A stretch of 20,249 nt of DNA from DTU018 sp029550685 (GCA_035412805.1 DAONVO010000036.1:1-20249), one strand, 5' to 3'. Counted from the first letter of the stretch, positions 5,682-13,054 are shown. Translations and numbers: made by a program. Notes: generated from the sequence alone by a model not told the origin.

Positions 5682-7835
5682 GTGGGAATGATAACCAAGT
5701 CTGATGAAAACGAGGTGCTGCTCAAGGAATTAAAGGATGTCAGCAGCAAAATGCAGGCGGTTCTGGAGGCGGCTTATAATTCCATAGTCAGCATTGATGA
5801 GAACAAGATTATCAGAACCTTTAACCGGGCTGCGGAAGAGTTGTTTGAAAAAAACAAGGAAGACGTGATCGGAAAGCCCTATAAAGAAGTCTTTCCCGAA
5901 GGAGCTCTCAGTGAAATCCTGGATACGGGTTCGGTGGTTAAAAACAGAAAGTTTGTATATAACGGTAAAACTATAGTGAGCAACCAAACCCCTATTTTTA
6001 AGGAGGATGGTTCCATTGCCGGAGCAGTAGCTATAGCTCAGGATGTATCAGATTTAGAAAATATTACCCGGGAATTAAGCATAACCAAGGAAATGAAGGA
6101 TAAGCTAGATGCTCTGCTCAGTGCATCATTGGACAGCTTCTTTGTAGCCGACAGCCAGGGAGTAGTCATCAATGTAAACAAGGCTTACAGCGATATTACT
6201 GGGATACCTGCTGATAAAATTATAGGACGATCTATGTACGATTTGGTGAAGGAGGGCTATTACAAACAAGCTGCTACCTTAATGGTTTTGGAAAGCCAGC
6301 AGCCGGTTATGTATAAAGAAACCACAGCCACCGGCCGGGTAGCACTATTTACCGGCATTCCCATATTTGATGAGCAGGGAAAACTAACTAATGTCCTGGT
6401 GAATATCCGGGATATTACTGATTTAGAGTCTGTTTCCGGAGAATTGGAGAGGGTCCAGGAAATCAAAGAAGAGTTGAATAAGGTAATACAATCTTCCTTC
6501 GACGGCATATTGGAAACCGATGCCAATGGGCAGGTTCTAATAGTGAATGATGCCTACATCAGGATCACCGGAATTAGCCGTGAAGAACTGGTAGGCAAAA
6601 ACGAAGCCCAATTGGCTCGGGATGGTTATTATGATCGTTCTGTATCGTTGATGGTGATCGAAAAGGGCAAACCGGTTACCATTGAACAGAGGTTAAAGAC
6701 TGGGAAAAAATTGCTGGTAACCGGTAACCCGGTGTTTAATGAACGAGGTGAGCTGATCAGGATTATTACCAATGCCCGCGACCTAACCGAATTAGAGCAG
6801 CTGCGACAGGATATGGAACAAGCTCAGGAACTTAGCCGACATTACCAAGATGAACTAAGGAAAATGCGCATAAGCCAGGAAAGTAACTTTGTTGCTGAGT
6901 CCCGGCAATCCAAAGACATTGTAGATTTGATCATACGCGTCAGCAAGGTGGACACCACCGTCCTAATACAGGGGGAGTCGGGAGTGGGCAAGGAAATCGT
7001 AGCCGAGGAACTACATAAGCACAGCCCGCGTTGCCACCAGCCTTTTATAAAAATTAACTGTGCTGCCATTCCTGAATCCTTACTGGAATCGGAACTTTTT
7101 GGTTATGAAGCCGGAGCATTTACCGGAGCTAGCAGGCAAGGCAAAATGGGAATATTTGAGTTAGCCAACAAAGGCTCCCTATTTTTGGATGAGGTGGGAG
7201 AGATTCCGCTTCATTTACAGGTCAAGCTGTTGAGAGTACTGCAGGAGGGTGAATTTACTCGAGTAGGAGGGTACAAGCCCATCAAGGTTGATGTAAGAGT
7301 TATTGCCGCCACTAATCGAGATTTAGCCCAGATGGTCGCAGATGGGACCTTTCGTGAGGACTTGTATTATCGCTTAAATGTTATACCGATTAATGTTCCG
7401 CCTCTACGGGAGAGGAAGGAGGAAATTGCTCCCCTGGTCAGGCATTTCCTCCATCTGTTTAACGAAAAGTATGGATTTAATAAAACCATCTCTGCTTCGG
7501 CTCTAGGTCTGCTTATGGAATACAACTGGCCAGGTAATATCCGCGAATTGCGCAACGTGATTGAACGGGCAGTGGTTACCAGTCCGGACTCGGTAATAGA
7601 AGATTTTAGCTTCTTAAATGTGGACCAACCCGAGGAAAAAGTTAACACCATATCTGACTATGCTCCTATTAATCTCAAAAAAGAAGTGGAAGAATATGAG
7701 AAGCAAATAATTAAGAAATACATGGGAAAATACGGCAGCCTGCGCAAAACAGCTCGCTATTTAGGTTCCAGTCAAACGACCATATGGCGCAAAGCAACTC
7801 AATACGGCATCAAGATTCAAGAAAGAGAAGCCTGA
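5682..7835 (+). CDS. Sigma-54-dependent transcriptional activator (PAS3-AAA+-Fis)
   Basis: Enhancer-binding protein that uses ATP hydrolysis to open sigma-54 promoters. From GTG 5682 the 717 residues hold three PAS domains (about 22-127, 140-247, 265-368), a short coiled-coil linker (369-400), the AAA+ core (about 405-635) and a C-terminal Fis-type helix-turn-helix (684-711). Seen in the core are Walker A GESGVGKE (431-438), the sigma-54-contacting loop GAFTGA (478-483) and Walker B LFLDEV (500-505), so the motor looks functional. PAS2 and PAS3 share a GYY...LMV(L/I)E pattern and look duplicated. The residues before PAS1 (VGMITKSDE) are the end of the CBS domain cut off by TAG 5670. The GTG may restart translation using AGGTAGGGA as ribosome site. 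Likely targets are the -24/-12 sites at 8064 and 790. Confidence 0.93.
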   Translation: MGMITKSDENEVLLKELKDVSSKMQAVLEAAYNSIVSIDENKIIRTFNRAAEELFEKNKEDVIGKPYKEVFPEGALSEILDTGSVVKNRKFVYNGKTIVSNQTPIFKEDGSIAGAVAIAQDVSDLENITRELSITKEMKDKLDALLSASLDSFFVADSQGVVINVNKAYSDITGIPADKIIGRSMYDLVKEGYYKQAATLMVLESQQPVMYKETTATGRVALFTGIPIFDEQGKLTNVLVNIRDITDLESVSGELERVQEIKEELNKVIQSSFDGILETDANGQVLIVNDAYIRITGISREELVGKNEAQLARDGYYDRSVSLMVIEKGKPVTIEQRLKTGKKLLVTGNPVFNERGELIRIITNARDLTELEQLRQDMEQAQELSRHYQDELRKMRISQESNFVAESRQSKDIVDLIIRVSKVDTTVLIQGESGVGKEIVAEELHKHSPRCHQPFIKINCAAIPESLLESELFGYEAGAFTGASRQGKMGIFELANKGSLFLDEVGEIPLHLQVKLLRVLQEGEFTRVGGYKPIKVDVRVIAATNRDLAQMVADGTFREDLYYRLNVIPINVPPLRERKEEIAPLVRHFLHLFNEKYGFNKTISASALGLLMEYNWPGNIRELRNVIERAVVTSPDSVIEDFSFLNVDQPEEKVNTISDYAPINLKKEVEEYEKQIIKKYMGKYGSLRKTARYLGSSQTTIWRKATQYGIKIQEREA

Positions 7836-7870
7836 TTAGCGGATCATAGTGAACCAAAACCGGGAAGACT

Positions 7871-7886
7871 GTTCCATTTTTGGAAC
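7871..7886 (+). promoter_or_regulatory. Candidate upstream activator site (inverted repeat)
   Basis: GTTCCATTTTTGGAAC is a perfect 6-4-6 inverted repeat centred about 210 nt upstream of the predicted sigma-54 start point and just after the activator gene. It lacks a T-run after the second arm, so it is a poor terminator. Dyads in this position are typical binding sites for Fis-domain enhancer-binding proteins. Confidence 0.5.
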
Positions 7887-8063
7887 GGACTTTATTCATG
7901 CCTAAAAGGATGTTTTTGAAATAGAGAGTATCTGACCGGTTCTGATGCGCTTCAAAAGTGGTTCAGCTTAACTATGCCAAATAAACAGCGGTCTTCGTCG
8001 AAGAACCCACAATTCTGTAGCCTGGCTGGCTTAGGCCCAGTTGAGCTTGTAATGGTAGCCTGG

Positions 8064-8079
8064 TGGCATGGGTTTTGCA
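8064..8079 (+). promoter_or_regulatory. Sigma-54 (-24/-12) promoter of the CoA-transferase/MaoC operon
   Basis: TGGCATGGGTTTTGCA matches the consensus TGGCACG-N4-TTGCW at every position but one (T for C), with GG at 8065-8066 and GC at 8077-8078. The start point would be near 8090, about 50 nt before the TTG start codon. It lies in the 303-nt gap directly downstream of a sigma-54 activator gene, which makes the assignment strong. Confidence 0.87.
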
Positions 8080-8138
8080 AATGCATATTATACAGCTTAA
8101 TGTGAAAAAGTATTCCATAGATAAGGAGGGCTGAAATA

Positions 8139-9437
8139 TTGAATTGGCAGGATTATTATCAGAGCAGAATATGTACTCCTCAAGAGGCTGTAAAGGCTAT
8201 AAAATCAGGTGATTACGTGGTGGTAGGCCACGCTTGTGGAGAACCACGTTCCCTGACCAAAGCCATGAGCGAGCGATATGCTGAGCTAAAAGATGTGAAA
8301 GTAGTACACCGGGTAGGAATGGGTGAATGTTTGTATGCCCAACCCGGCATGGAGGAACATTTTCGGCATATATCCCTATTCGCAGGGGCAAACAGCCGGC
8401 AGGCTATTTATGAAGGGCGAGCTGATTATCTGCCCCGCTTTATTTCCGAAATACCCGCACTGTTTTTAGAAGGGCATATACCGGTAGATGTAGCGCTGGT
8501 AACCGTAAGTCCTCCAGACAAAAACGGGTACTGCAGCCTGGGAATCTCGGTTGACTATACCCTGCCAGCAGCCAAAATGGCCAAAACCATAATTGCTGAA
8601 GTCAACACCAACATGCCCCGCACCCACGGAGACAGTTTTCTTTCCGTAAAAGAAATAGCCCATATTGTGCTGTCCGATGAGCCTTTAATGGAAGTACAAC
8701 CAGTTCCTCAGACCGAGGTAGAGAAGCAAATCGGCCACTACTGTGCCGAATTGATTGAAGATGGCAGTACCATGCAGATGGGTATAGGAGCCATTCCCGA
8801 TGCCACCTTAGCTGCTATGATGCACAAAAAGGATCTCGGAATTCATACCGAGATGTTTTCCGATGGAGTAATACCCTTGGTAGAAGCAGGAGTCATCAAT
8901 GGTTCCAAAAAGACCCTGCATCCCAACAAAATAGTATCCACCTTCATGATGGGAACCGAGAAGTTATATAAGTGGGTAGATGATAATCCCGTAGTGGAAA
9001 TGCATCCCGAACACTATGTCAATGATCCCTGGGTAATAGCCAAGAACTACAAGGTAGTATCCATTAACTCAGCCCTGCAGGTGGATGTATTAGGACAGGT
9101 AGCCGCCGACGCGTTAGGCCCCAAACAGTTCAGCGGAGTAGGCGGACAGATCGACTTTATACGGGGGGCTAAACGATCCATCGGCGGAGGGAAATCCATC
9201 ATAGCCATACCCTCTACCGCAGCAGGAGGTAAGGTAAGCCGCATAGTACCAGCCCTGTATGAAGGTACTGCGGTAACTACTACCCGCAACGAAGTAGATT
9301 ATGTAGTTACCGAATATGGAATAGCCAAGCTTTCCGGCAAAACCAATCTGGAGAGACTAAAAGCACTGGTGGCCATTAGTCACCCCGATTTCAGGGATGA
9401 GATCATGTCCAAGGCCAGGAAGCTGTATTATCTATAA
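8139..9437 (+). CDS. Acetyl-CoA hydrolase/CoA-transferase family protein (4-hydroxybutyrate/butyrate CoA-transferase type)
   Basis: Class I-type CoA-transferase that moves CoA between an acyl-CoA and acetate or another acid through a glutamyl-CoA thioester; cytoplasmic. The 432 residues match the Cat2/AbfT length. Glu238 in HTEMFSDG aligns with the catalytic glutamate of the family. The CoA-site glycine motif GVGGQIDF (333-340) and the TEYGIAKLSGK signature (391-401) are present. The start is TTG 8139, 8 nt after AAGGAGGG. It is the first gene behind the sigma-54 promoter and is followed 21 nt later by the MaoC hydratase. Candidate substrates are butyrate, crotonate, 4-hydroxybutyrate or a similar short acid. 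The family is clear; the exact acid pair is not. Confidence 0.92.
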   Translation: MNWQDYYQSRICTPQEAVKAIKSGDYVVVGHACGEPRSLTKAMSERYAELKDVKVVHRVGMGECLYAQPGMEEHFRHISLFAGANSRQAIYEGRADYLPRFISEIPALFLEGHIPVDVALVTVSPPDKNGYCSLGISVDYTLPAAKMAKTIIAEVNTNMPRTHGDSFLSVKEIAHIVLSDEPLMEVQPVPQTEVEKQIGHYCAELIEDGSTMQMGIGAIPDATLAAMMHKKDLGIHTEMFSDGVIPLVEAGVINGSKKTLHPNKIVSTFMMGTEKLYKWVDDNPVVEMHPEHYVNDPWVIAKNYKVVSINSALQVDVLGQVAADALGPKQFSGVGGQIDFIRGAKRSIGGGKSIIAIPSTAAGGKVSRIVPALYEGTAVTTTRNEVDYVVTEYGIAKLSGKTNLERLKALVAISHPDFRDEIMSKARKLYYL

Positions 9438-9458
9438 CAACCATAGGGGGTTTAAGCC

Positions 9459-9881
9459 ATGAGTTATGAAGGCAAGATCAGGAAATGGGAAGACATGAAG
9501 ATAGGAGACACAGTCAGTTTTACAAAAACCATGACCGAGACGGATGTTATTCAATGGGTAGGTCTGACGGGTGATCTTAATCCCATTCATATCGACCGGG
9601 AATATGCTAAAACCACTCGCTTTGGCAATGTTTTAGTACCAGGGGTTTTGGTATTAGGGCTAATATCCAAATGCATGACCGATTTAACTTTTGGCCATGT
9701 TTATGCCAACCAGTCCATAAAGTTCTTAAAACCGGTTTTTATTGGTGACACCATCACTGCTATCGGAACCATCATAGAAAAAATAGAAGAGAAAAACCTG
9801 GTTAGAGTTGAGACCAAGTGCGTGAATCAAGATGGTACGCTGGTAATGATCGGTGAAGGCATGGAATATATTTTAAGGTAG
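9459..9881 (+). CDS. MaoC-like (R)-specific enoyl-CoA hydratase
   Basis: Single-hotdog-fold hydratase/dehydratase, 140 residues, the usual length for PhaJ/MaoC-like proteins that interconvert enoyl-CoA and (R)-3-hydroxyacyl-CoA. The catalytic dyad Asp39 and His44 sits in the hydratase motif GDLNPIHID (38-46), followed by the PGVLVLGL helix. ATG 9459 has an AGGGGG site. It is co-transcribed with the CoA-transferase and ends in a terminator. An (R)-specific hydratase beside a CoA-transferase suggests handling of 3- or 4-hydroxyacyl-CoA or crotonyl-CoA rather than standard (S)-specific beta-oxidation; that is inference. A phosphate acetyl/butyryltransferase-linked MaoC protein is the other possibility. 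Confidence 0.9.
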   Translation: MSYEGKIRKWEDMKIGDTVSFTKTMTETDVIQWVGLTGDLNPIHIDREYAKTTRFGNVLVPGVLVLGLISKCMTDLTFGHVYANQSIKFLKPVFIGDTITAIGTIIEKIEEKNLVRVETKCVNQDGTLVMIGEGMEYILR

Positions 9882-9912
9882 CCATAATCAAGTAAGTTCA
9901 TAACCAGTTATG

Positions 9913-9954
9913 ACAAGGGAACAGAGAATAATCCTCTATCCCTTGTTTTGTTTT
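9913..9954 (+). terminator. Intrinsic terminator of the CoA-transferase/MaoC operon
   Basis: An outer stem ACAAGGGA/TCCCTTGT (9913-9920 with 9939-9946) and an inner AGAG/CTCT pairing are followed by TTTGTTTTC. It is about 30 nt past the MaoC stop codon. Confidence 0.87.
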
Positions 9955-9996
9955 CAAATGTAAACCACAGGCTATACAGCATGAAGCAATAAATGG

Positions 9997-10046
9997 TTGA
10001 CAAAAGGTAATAAAGGAATTAGAGTCTAATTAGACCAAATTAGTCC
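9997..10046 (+). promoter_or_regulatory. Promoter and palindromic operator of the hemerythrin gene
   Basis: A consensus -35 TTGACA (9997-10002) is followed after 17 nt by a weak -10 TAGAGT (10020-10025). GTCTAATTAGAC (10024-10035) is a perfect 12-nt palindrome overlapping the -10. Two head-to-tail 10-mers, TAATTAGACC (10027-10036) and AAATTAGTCC (10037-10046), give a third half-site one helical turn further. The regulator is unknown; the pattern does not match the usual FNR or Rex boxes. Confidence 0.55.
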
Positions 10047-10115
10047 AATATGAACAGCATTATTAAACTTCCAGAGTTAGGTTTACTCTGGTGGGTCAAT
10101 TAAGGAGGAAATCAT

Positions 10116-10670
10116 ATGAAAGCTACTCAACAGTTAAAAGAAGAACATTCTGCAGTGCTGCTTATGTTGCAGGTGCTGGAAAAATTAGTGGATCGGCTTA
10201 TCGAAGGGGATCGATCCTCTGCAGAGGATTTACCGGCGATAATTGACTTCCTAAAGGGCTTTGTGGACCGTTGCCATCATGGCAAAGAGGAAGAGTGGTT
10301 ATTTCCAGCTCTGGAAGCGGCGGGGATACCACGTCAGAACGGACCGATTGGGGTAATGCTGCAGGAGCATGAGGCAGGCAGGTCATTAATCCAGGATATG
10401 GTTGAGACTCTGGATGTTCTGGAAGCGGGAGAGAGCCAGGTTGCACTGAAGGAGGCTGCACATAACTACATTCAGTTGCTGCGTACCCATATAACCAAGG
10501 AAAATGAAGTGCTGTTCAAAATGGCTGATATAAAATTAACCGCTGCACAGCAGGACGAACTCTATGAGAATTTCGAGCGGTTGGAATTGGAGCGCATGGG
10601 AGCCGGGCAGCATGAAGAATATCATAAGCTGCTGCATCAGCTCATGGAGAAATACGGATTAAACGGTTAG
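10116..10670 (+). CDS. Hemerythrin-like (HHE) di-iron domain protein
   Basis: Four-helix-bundle protein expected to bind a non-heme di-iron centre; members sense or buffer O2, NO or iron. The 184 residues carry candidate ligands His11 (EEHS), His55 with Glu59 (HHGKEEE), His85 (QEHE), and His125 with Glu129 (THITKENE), covering the HHE pattern in order. No signal peptide or membrane segment is seen. The C-terminal 50 residues form an extra helical tail with a further HEEYHKLLH stretch. ATG 10116 follows AAGGAGGA by 6 nt. It is monocistronic with its own promoter. In a strict anaerobe a role in oxidative or nitrosative stress is likely; this is inference from the family. Confidence 0.9.
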   Translation: MKATQQLKEEHSAVLLMLQVLEKLVDRLIEGDRSSAEDLPAIIDFLKGFVDRCHHGKEEEWLFPALEAAGIPRQNGPIGVMLQEHEAGRSLIQDMVETLDVLEAGESQVALKEAAHNYIQLLRTHITKENEVLFKMADIKLTAAQQDELYENFERLELERMGAGQHEEYHKLLHQLMEKYGLNG

Positions 10671-11004
10671 CATTGCTGTGAAAACACCTGTTACCAAAAT
10701 CGTAGTGTGACTGTAGGCTGCCATGAGCACCTTGGTGGAGGAGTCCGATATAGCTGGTGTAGATGGGAGGGCGAAGGTGGCGAGGAACAGGATGTCCAGA
10801 GGGGGCTATCAAACAGGATGTTTATTTATTGCGGTACCTCCTGAGACGCACATGGAGCCGTTACTATATCGTGACTTCGGAACATCTTGTTTCTCGATCC
10901 GCTTCGCAGCCTTCAGTTTCATCGTGGGTTGCAACGGCTCGTCGAACACCACTGCCAGGCTAATACTGCTTAAGCCGTGCAGCATTATTTAAGAATCAGC
11001 CCGG
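10671..11004. other. 334-nt gap without a convincing gene
   Basis: Between the convergent hemerythrin and EamA genes. A frame of about 89 codons runs 10723-10992 on the plus strand, but it has no ribosome site, overlaps a second open frame and has odd composition (Arg/Gly/Cys-rich). On the minus strand about 45 codons are open across roughly 10810-10960 without a start. The GC-rich 10735-10800 stretch looks unlike its neighbours. It may be a decayed insertion. I see no tRNA, terminator or known RNA motif. Confidence 0.5.
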
Positions 11005-11892
11005 TTAATCAGCCATTTCCTGATCTGAATCAGTTTCAAACTGGATGCTTGTCACCGCTGCCAGGATGAAAATAATACCCAAAACCTGCCATAAGGTTAA
11101 CTGGTCTCCCAGGAAGAAGATACCAATCAAAACCGCGATAACCGGCTCAATGGTAGCCGTAATGGAAGCCCGGCTGGATTCCAGCATGGACAAACCACGG
11201 GTATACAGCAGGTAGGCAATAACTGTGGGTATTAGGCTTAAGGCCAAGATATACGGCCAGGCGAGAGTAGTGACCAAAAGCCGCAGGGCCGATTCAGGCT
11301 GGGATAGCGGCAGCAGGAATAAGGCGGCAATGATAAAGGTATAAGTGGTTATAGTCAGAGGTGAATAACGGGAAGTAGCGGGCTTGCCGATAACACTGTA
11401 TAGCCCGTAACCTAGACCAGAGCCCAAGCCTAGTATAAGACCGTAGACAGTAATGTTTTGATTCATTTCCGGTAACCATCCTACTACCAGACAGCAACCC
11501 AGGAAAGTAGCCAAAAGAGAAAGTATTTTCAGCGGGGTAAGAACTTCTTTGAGAAAAATGCGCGACAAAATCACCACGAATGCCGGACCGGTATACAACA
11601 AAACAGCGGCTACCGATAAAGATACTTCCTTTATAGCTTGAAAGTAACACCAGTTAAAAAAGGCTATACTGCAGATACCTGTTCCCAGAAAATAGGGTAA
11701 ATCCCGCCAGCTCAGGCGCAGCTGGTGGGGATTTACCAGCAGGGTATATAACAACAGAAGCAGACCGGCTACGCCGGTGCGTAAAAAAACAATTTGCAGT
11801 GAGCTGAAGCCTAACTCTTGCAGGGCACTAACAAACCAACCAATGGTCCCCCACAGGGCTGCTCCTGCCCCTACCAGCCAGTATCCCCTCAT
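11005..11892 (-). CDS. EamA/DMT-family transporter (RhaT-like permease)
   Basis: Integral membrane exporter or importer of the drug/metabolite transporter superfamily, 295 residues, with about ten hydrophobic segments arranged as two EamA repeats (approximately residues 4-135 and 145-285). The repeat signature is visible as GAALWGTIGW near the N-terminus and, in the second half, a conserved glutamate in ATIEPVIAVLIGIFFLGD, the usual EamA ending. ATG at 11892 has an AGGAAG site 6 nt upstream. The C-terminus is short and acidic. It is divergent from xpt across 179 nt. The substrate is unknown; members move amino acids, nucleosides or other metabolites. A link to purines through xpt is speculative. 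Confidence 0.9.
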   Translation of the reverse strand: MRGYWLVGAGAALWGTIGWFVSALQELGFSSLQIVFLRTGVAGLLLLLYTLLVNPHQLRLSWRDLPYFLGTGICSIAFFNWCYFQAIKEVSLSVAAVLLYTGPAFVVILSRIFLKEVLTPLKILSLLATFLGCCLVVGWLPEMNQNITVYGLILGLGSGLGYGLYSVIGKPATSRYSPLTITTYTFIIAALFLLPLSQPESALRLLVTTLAWPYILALSLIPTVIAYLLYTRGLSMLESSRASITATIEPVIAVLIGIFFLGDQLTLWQVLGIIFILAAVTSIQFETDSDQEMAD

Positions 11893-12071
11893 ATAATCTT
11901 CCTACAATCCTTTTTCCCAGTAATAAAGCATGGTAACAGTTTAGCATGTTATAGTTGAAGTCAAAAGAGAATCCCTGACAGTTAACCCGGTACTGTATTA
12001 ATATAATATGTATTATAATTAGGCTAATTATTTCCCCGGCCACGCACCATACATATAAGGAAAGGATTTCT

Positions 12072-12644
12072 ATGAGAAGCTTAAAAGATCGTATTAGCGC
12101 TGAGGCTATTGTTATCGGCACCGATATATTAAAAGTAGACCATTTCTTAAACCACCAGGTAGATGTGGATTTTTTACAGGAAATAGGTCAGGAGTTCTAT
12201 AAGCACTTTCAGGATGAACCGATTACCAAGATTCTGACCGTGGAAGCATCCGGCATAGCCGTGGCAGTGGCTACAGCAATGTTTTTCCATGTTCCGGTGG
12301 TCTTTGCCAAGAAATCAGTATCCCTTAACCTGGATCAGGAAACATACACCAGCGAGGTTTTTTCTTTTACTCGCCAAACCAGCTATCTTATGAAAGTGTC
12401 TAGCCGTTATCTTAACCGTCAGGATCACGTTTTAATAATCGATGATTTTTTAGCTAACGGCCGGGCCGTGCAGGGCATGATTGATATAATACATCAGGCC
12501 GGAGCCAGCCTGGCTGGGGTAGGAATTGTCATAGAAAAAGGTTTTCAAGAAGGAGGCCAGCGGCTTCGCGAGCAGGGTATAAAAGTGGTCTCCCTGGCCA
12601 TTATTGATGCCATGGATGAAAACCATATTCAGTTTCGCGAGTGA
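12072..12644 (+). CDS. xpt: Xanthine phosphoribosyltransferase
   Basis: Salvages xanthine to XMP using PRPP; cytoplasmic. The 190 residues match the Bacillus Xpt length and pattern: N-terminal LKVDHFLNHQ (20-29), EASGIAVA (58-65), FAKK (78-81) and the PRPP-binding loop VLIIDDFLANGR (120-131), then GIVIEKGFQ (151-159). ATG 12072 follows AAGGAAAGG. No purine riboswitch core is visible in the 179-nt leader, unlike xpt in Bacillus. The gene is monocistronic and lies just before the SRP RNA. GTGAAAA/TTTTCAC (12641-12658) spans the stop codon but has no T-run, so it is not a clear terminator. Confidence 0.93.
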   Translation: MRSLKDRISAEAIVIGTDILKVDHFLNHQVDVDFLQEIGQEFYKHFQDEPITKILTVEASGIAVAVATAMFFHVPVVFAKKSVSLNLDQETYTSEVFSFTRQTSYLMKVSSRYLNRQDHVLIIDDFLANGRAVQGMIDIIHQAGASLAGVGIVIEKGFQEGGQRLREQGIKVVSLAIIDAMDENHIQFRE

Positions 12645-12667
12645 AAACGACTTTTCACCGGTTGCTC

Positions 12668-12696
12668 TTGCATTCATCAGCTAAAGAGGTTACAAT
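12668..12696 (+). promoter_or_regulatory. Sigma-A promoter of the SRP RNA
   Basis: TTGCAT (12668-12673) and TACAAT (12691-12696) are 17 nt apart. The predicted start near 12703 leaves about 75 nt to be trimmed before the mature RNA end near 12778. Confidence 0.6.
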
Positions 12697-12777
12697 GAAC
12701 TAGCAAATCTCCCCCAGATGCTCATAAGACCGGTAATTACTGGTTTCAGGGAGTTGCAATTGGAAAGTAATAAGATT

Positions 12778-13049
12778 TGCCGTGCTAGACGGGGAATTAG
12801 CGGTGCCCTGTAACCTGCAACCCGCTACAGCAGGGTCGAATTCCTGAGCCGAGGGCTTACTTTGTGGGGTCCGGCTTGAGTAAGTGGCGTTGAAGTTTGG
12901 GTCCGGCGCAATAGGACATTCTGAACCGTGTCAGGTCCGGAAGGAAGCAGCACTAAGGAATCCATCCTGTGTGACGCAGGGCAGCCTGAATGGAGCAAAC
13001 TGCTCAAGTATCGCCCGGAGAGTATTCTCGAAGCCAGGTGCACGGCATT
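12778..13049 (+). ncRNA. ffs: Signal recognition particle RNA, large (Bacillus-type) form
   Basis: About 270 nt with an Alu domain, the size of B. subtilis scRNA. The ends GCCGTGC (12779-12785) and GCACGGC (13040-13046) pair. The 5' Alu region GTGCTAGACGGGG and GGTGCCCTGTAACC is recognisable. The conserved S-domain hairpin around GTCAGGTCCGGAAGGAAGCA (12930-12949), with GGAA tetraloop and asymmetric loop, is intact. With Ffh it targets membrane proteins. The 3' end is followed by a terminator, then dnaX, as in Bacillus. The exact 5' end is uncertain by a few nt. Confidence 0.95.
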
Positions 13050-13054
13050 AAAAT

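Larger units (their letters stand above)
5373..7835 (+). other. Composite reading frame CBS-PAS-AAA+-Fis interrupted by one in-frame TAG
   Basis: Both halves lie in one frame (5682 minus 5373 is a multiple of three) with only TAG 5670-5672 between them. Read through, the product would be about 820 residues with two complete CBS motifs fused to the PAS-AAA+-Fis activator. The expected sequence around the stop is FPVLR-x-GKVVGMI, so a single-base change such as CAG (Gln) to TAG would explain it. Other genes here (recR, bofA-like, MaoC, hemerythrin, ferredoxin) end in TAG, so TAG is an ordinary stop in this genome. Confidence 0.75.

Noticed and set aside
10723..10992. Plus-strand reading frame of 89 codons as a gene
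   Set aside because: No ribosome site, low-complexity composition and a competing overlapping frame. No recognisable domain.
12641..12658. GTGAAAA-CGAC-TTTTCAC as terminator of xpt
   Set aside because: It has a stable stem but no T-run follows, and it includes the stop codon. It is listed only as a hairpin in the xpt entry.
12740..12757. TGG...TTGCA in the SRP leader as a sigma-54 site
   Set aside because: The GG to GC spacing is two bases too long, and the SRP RNA has a good sigma-A promoter upstream.
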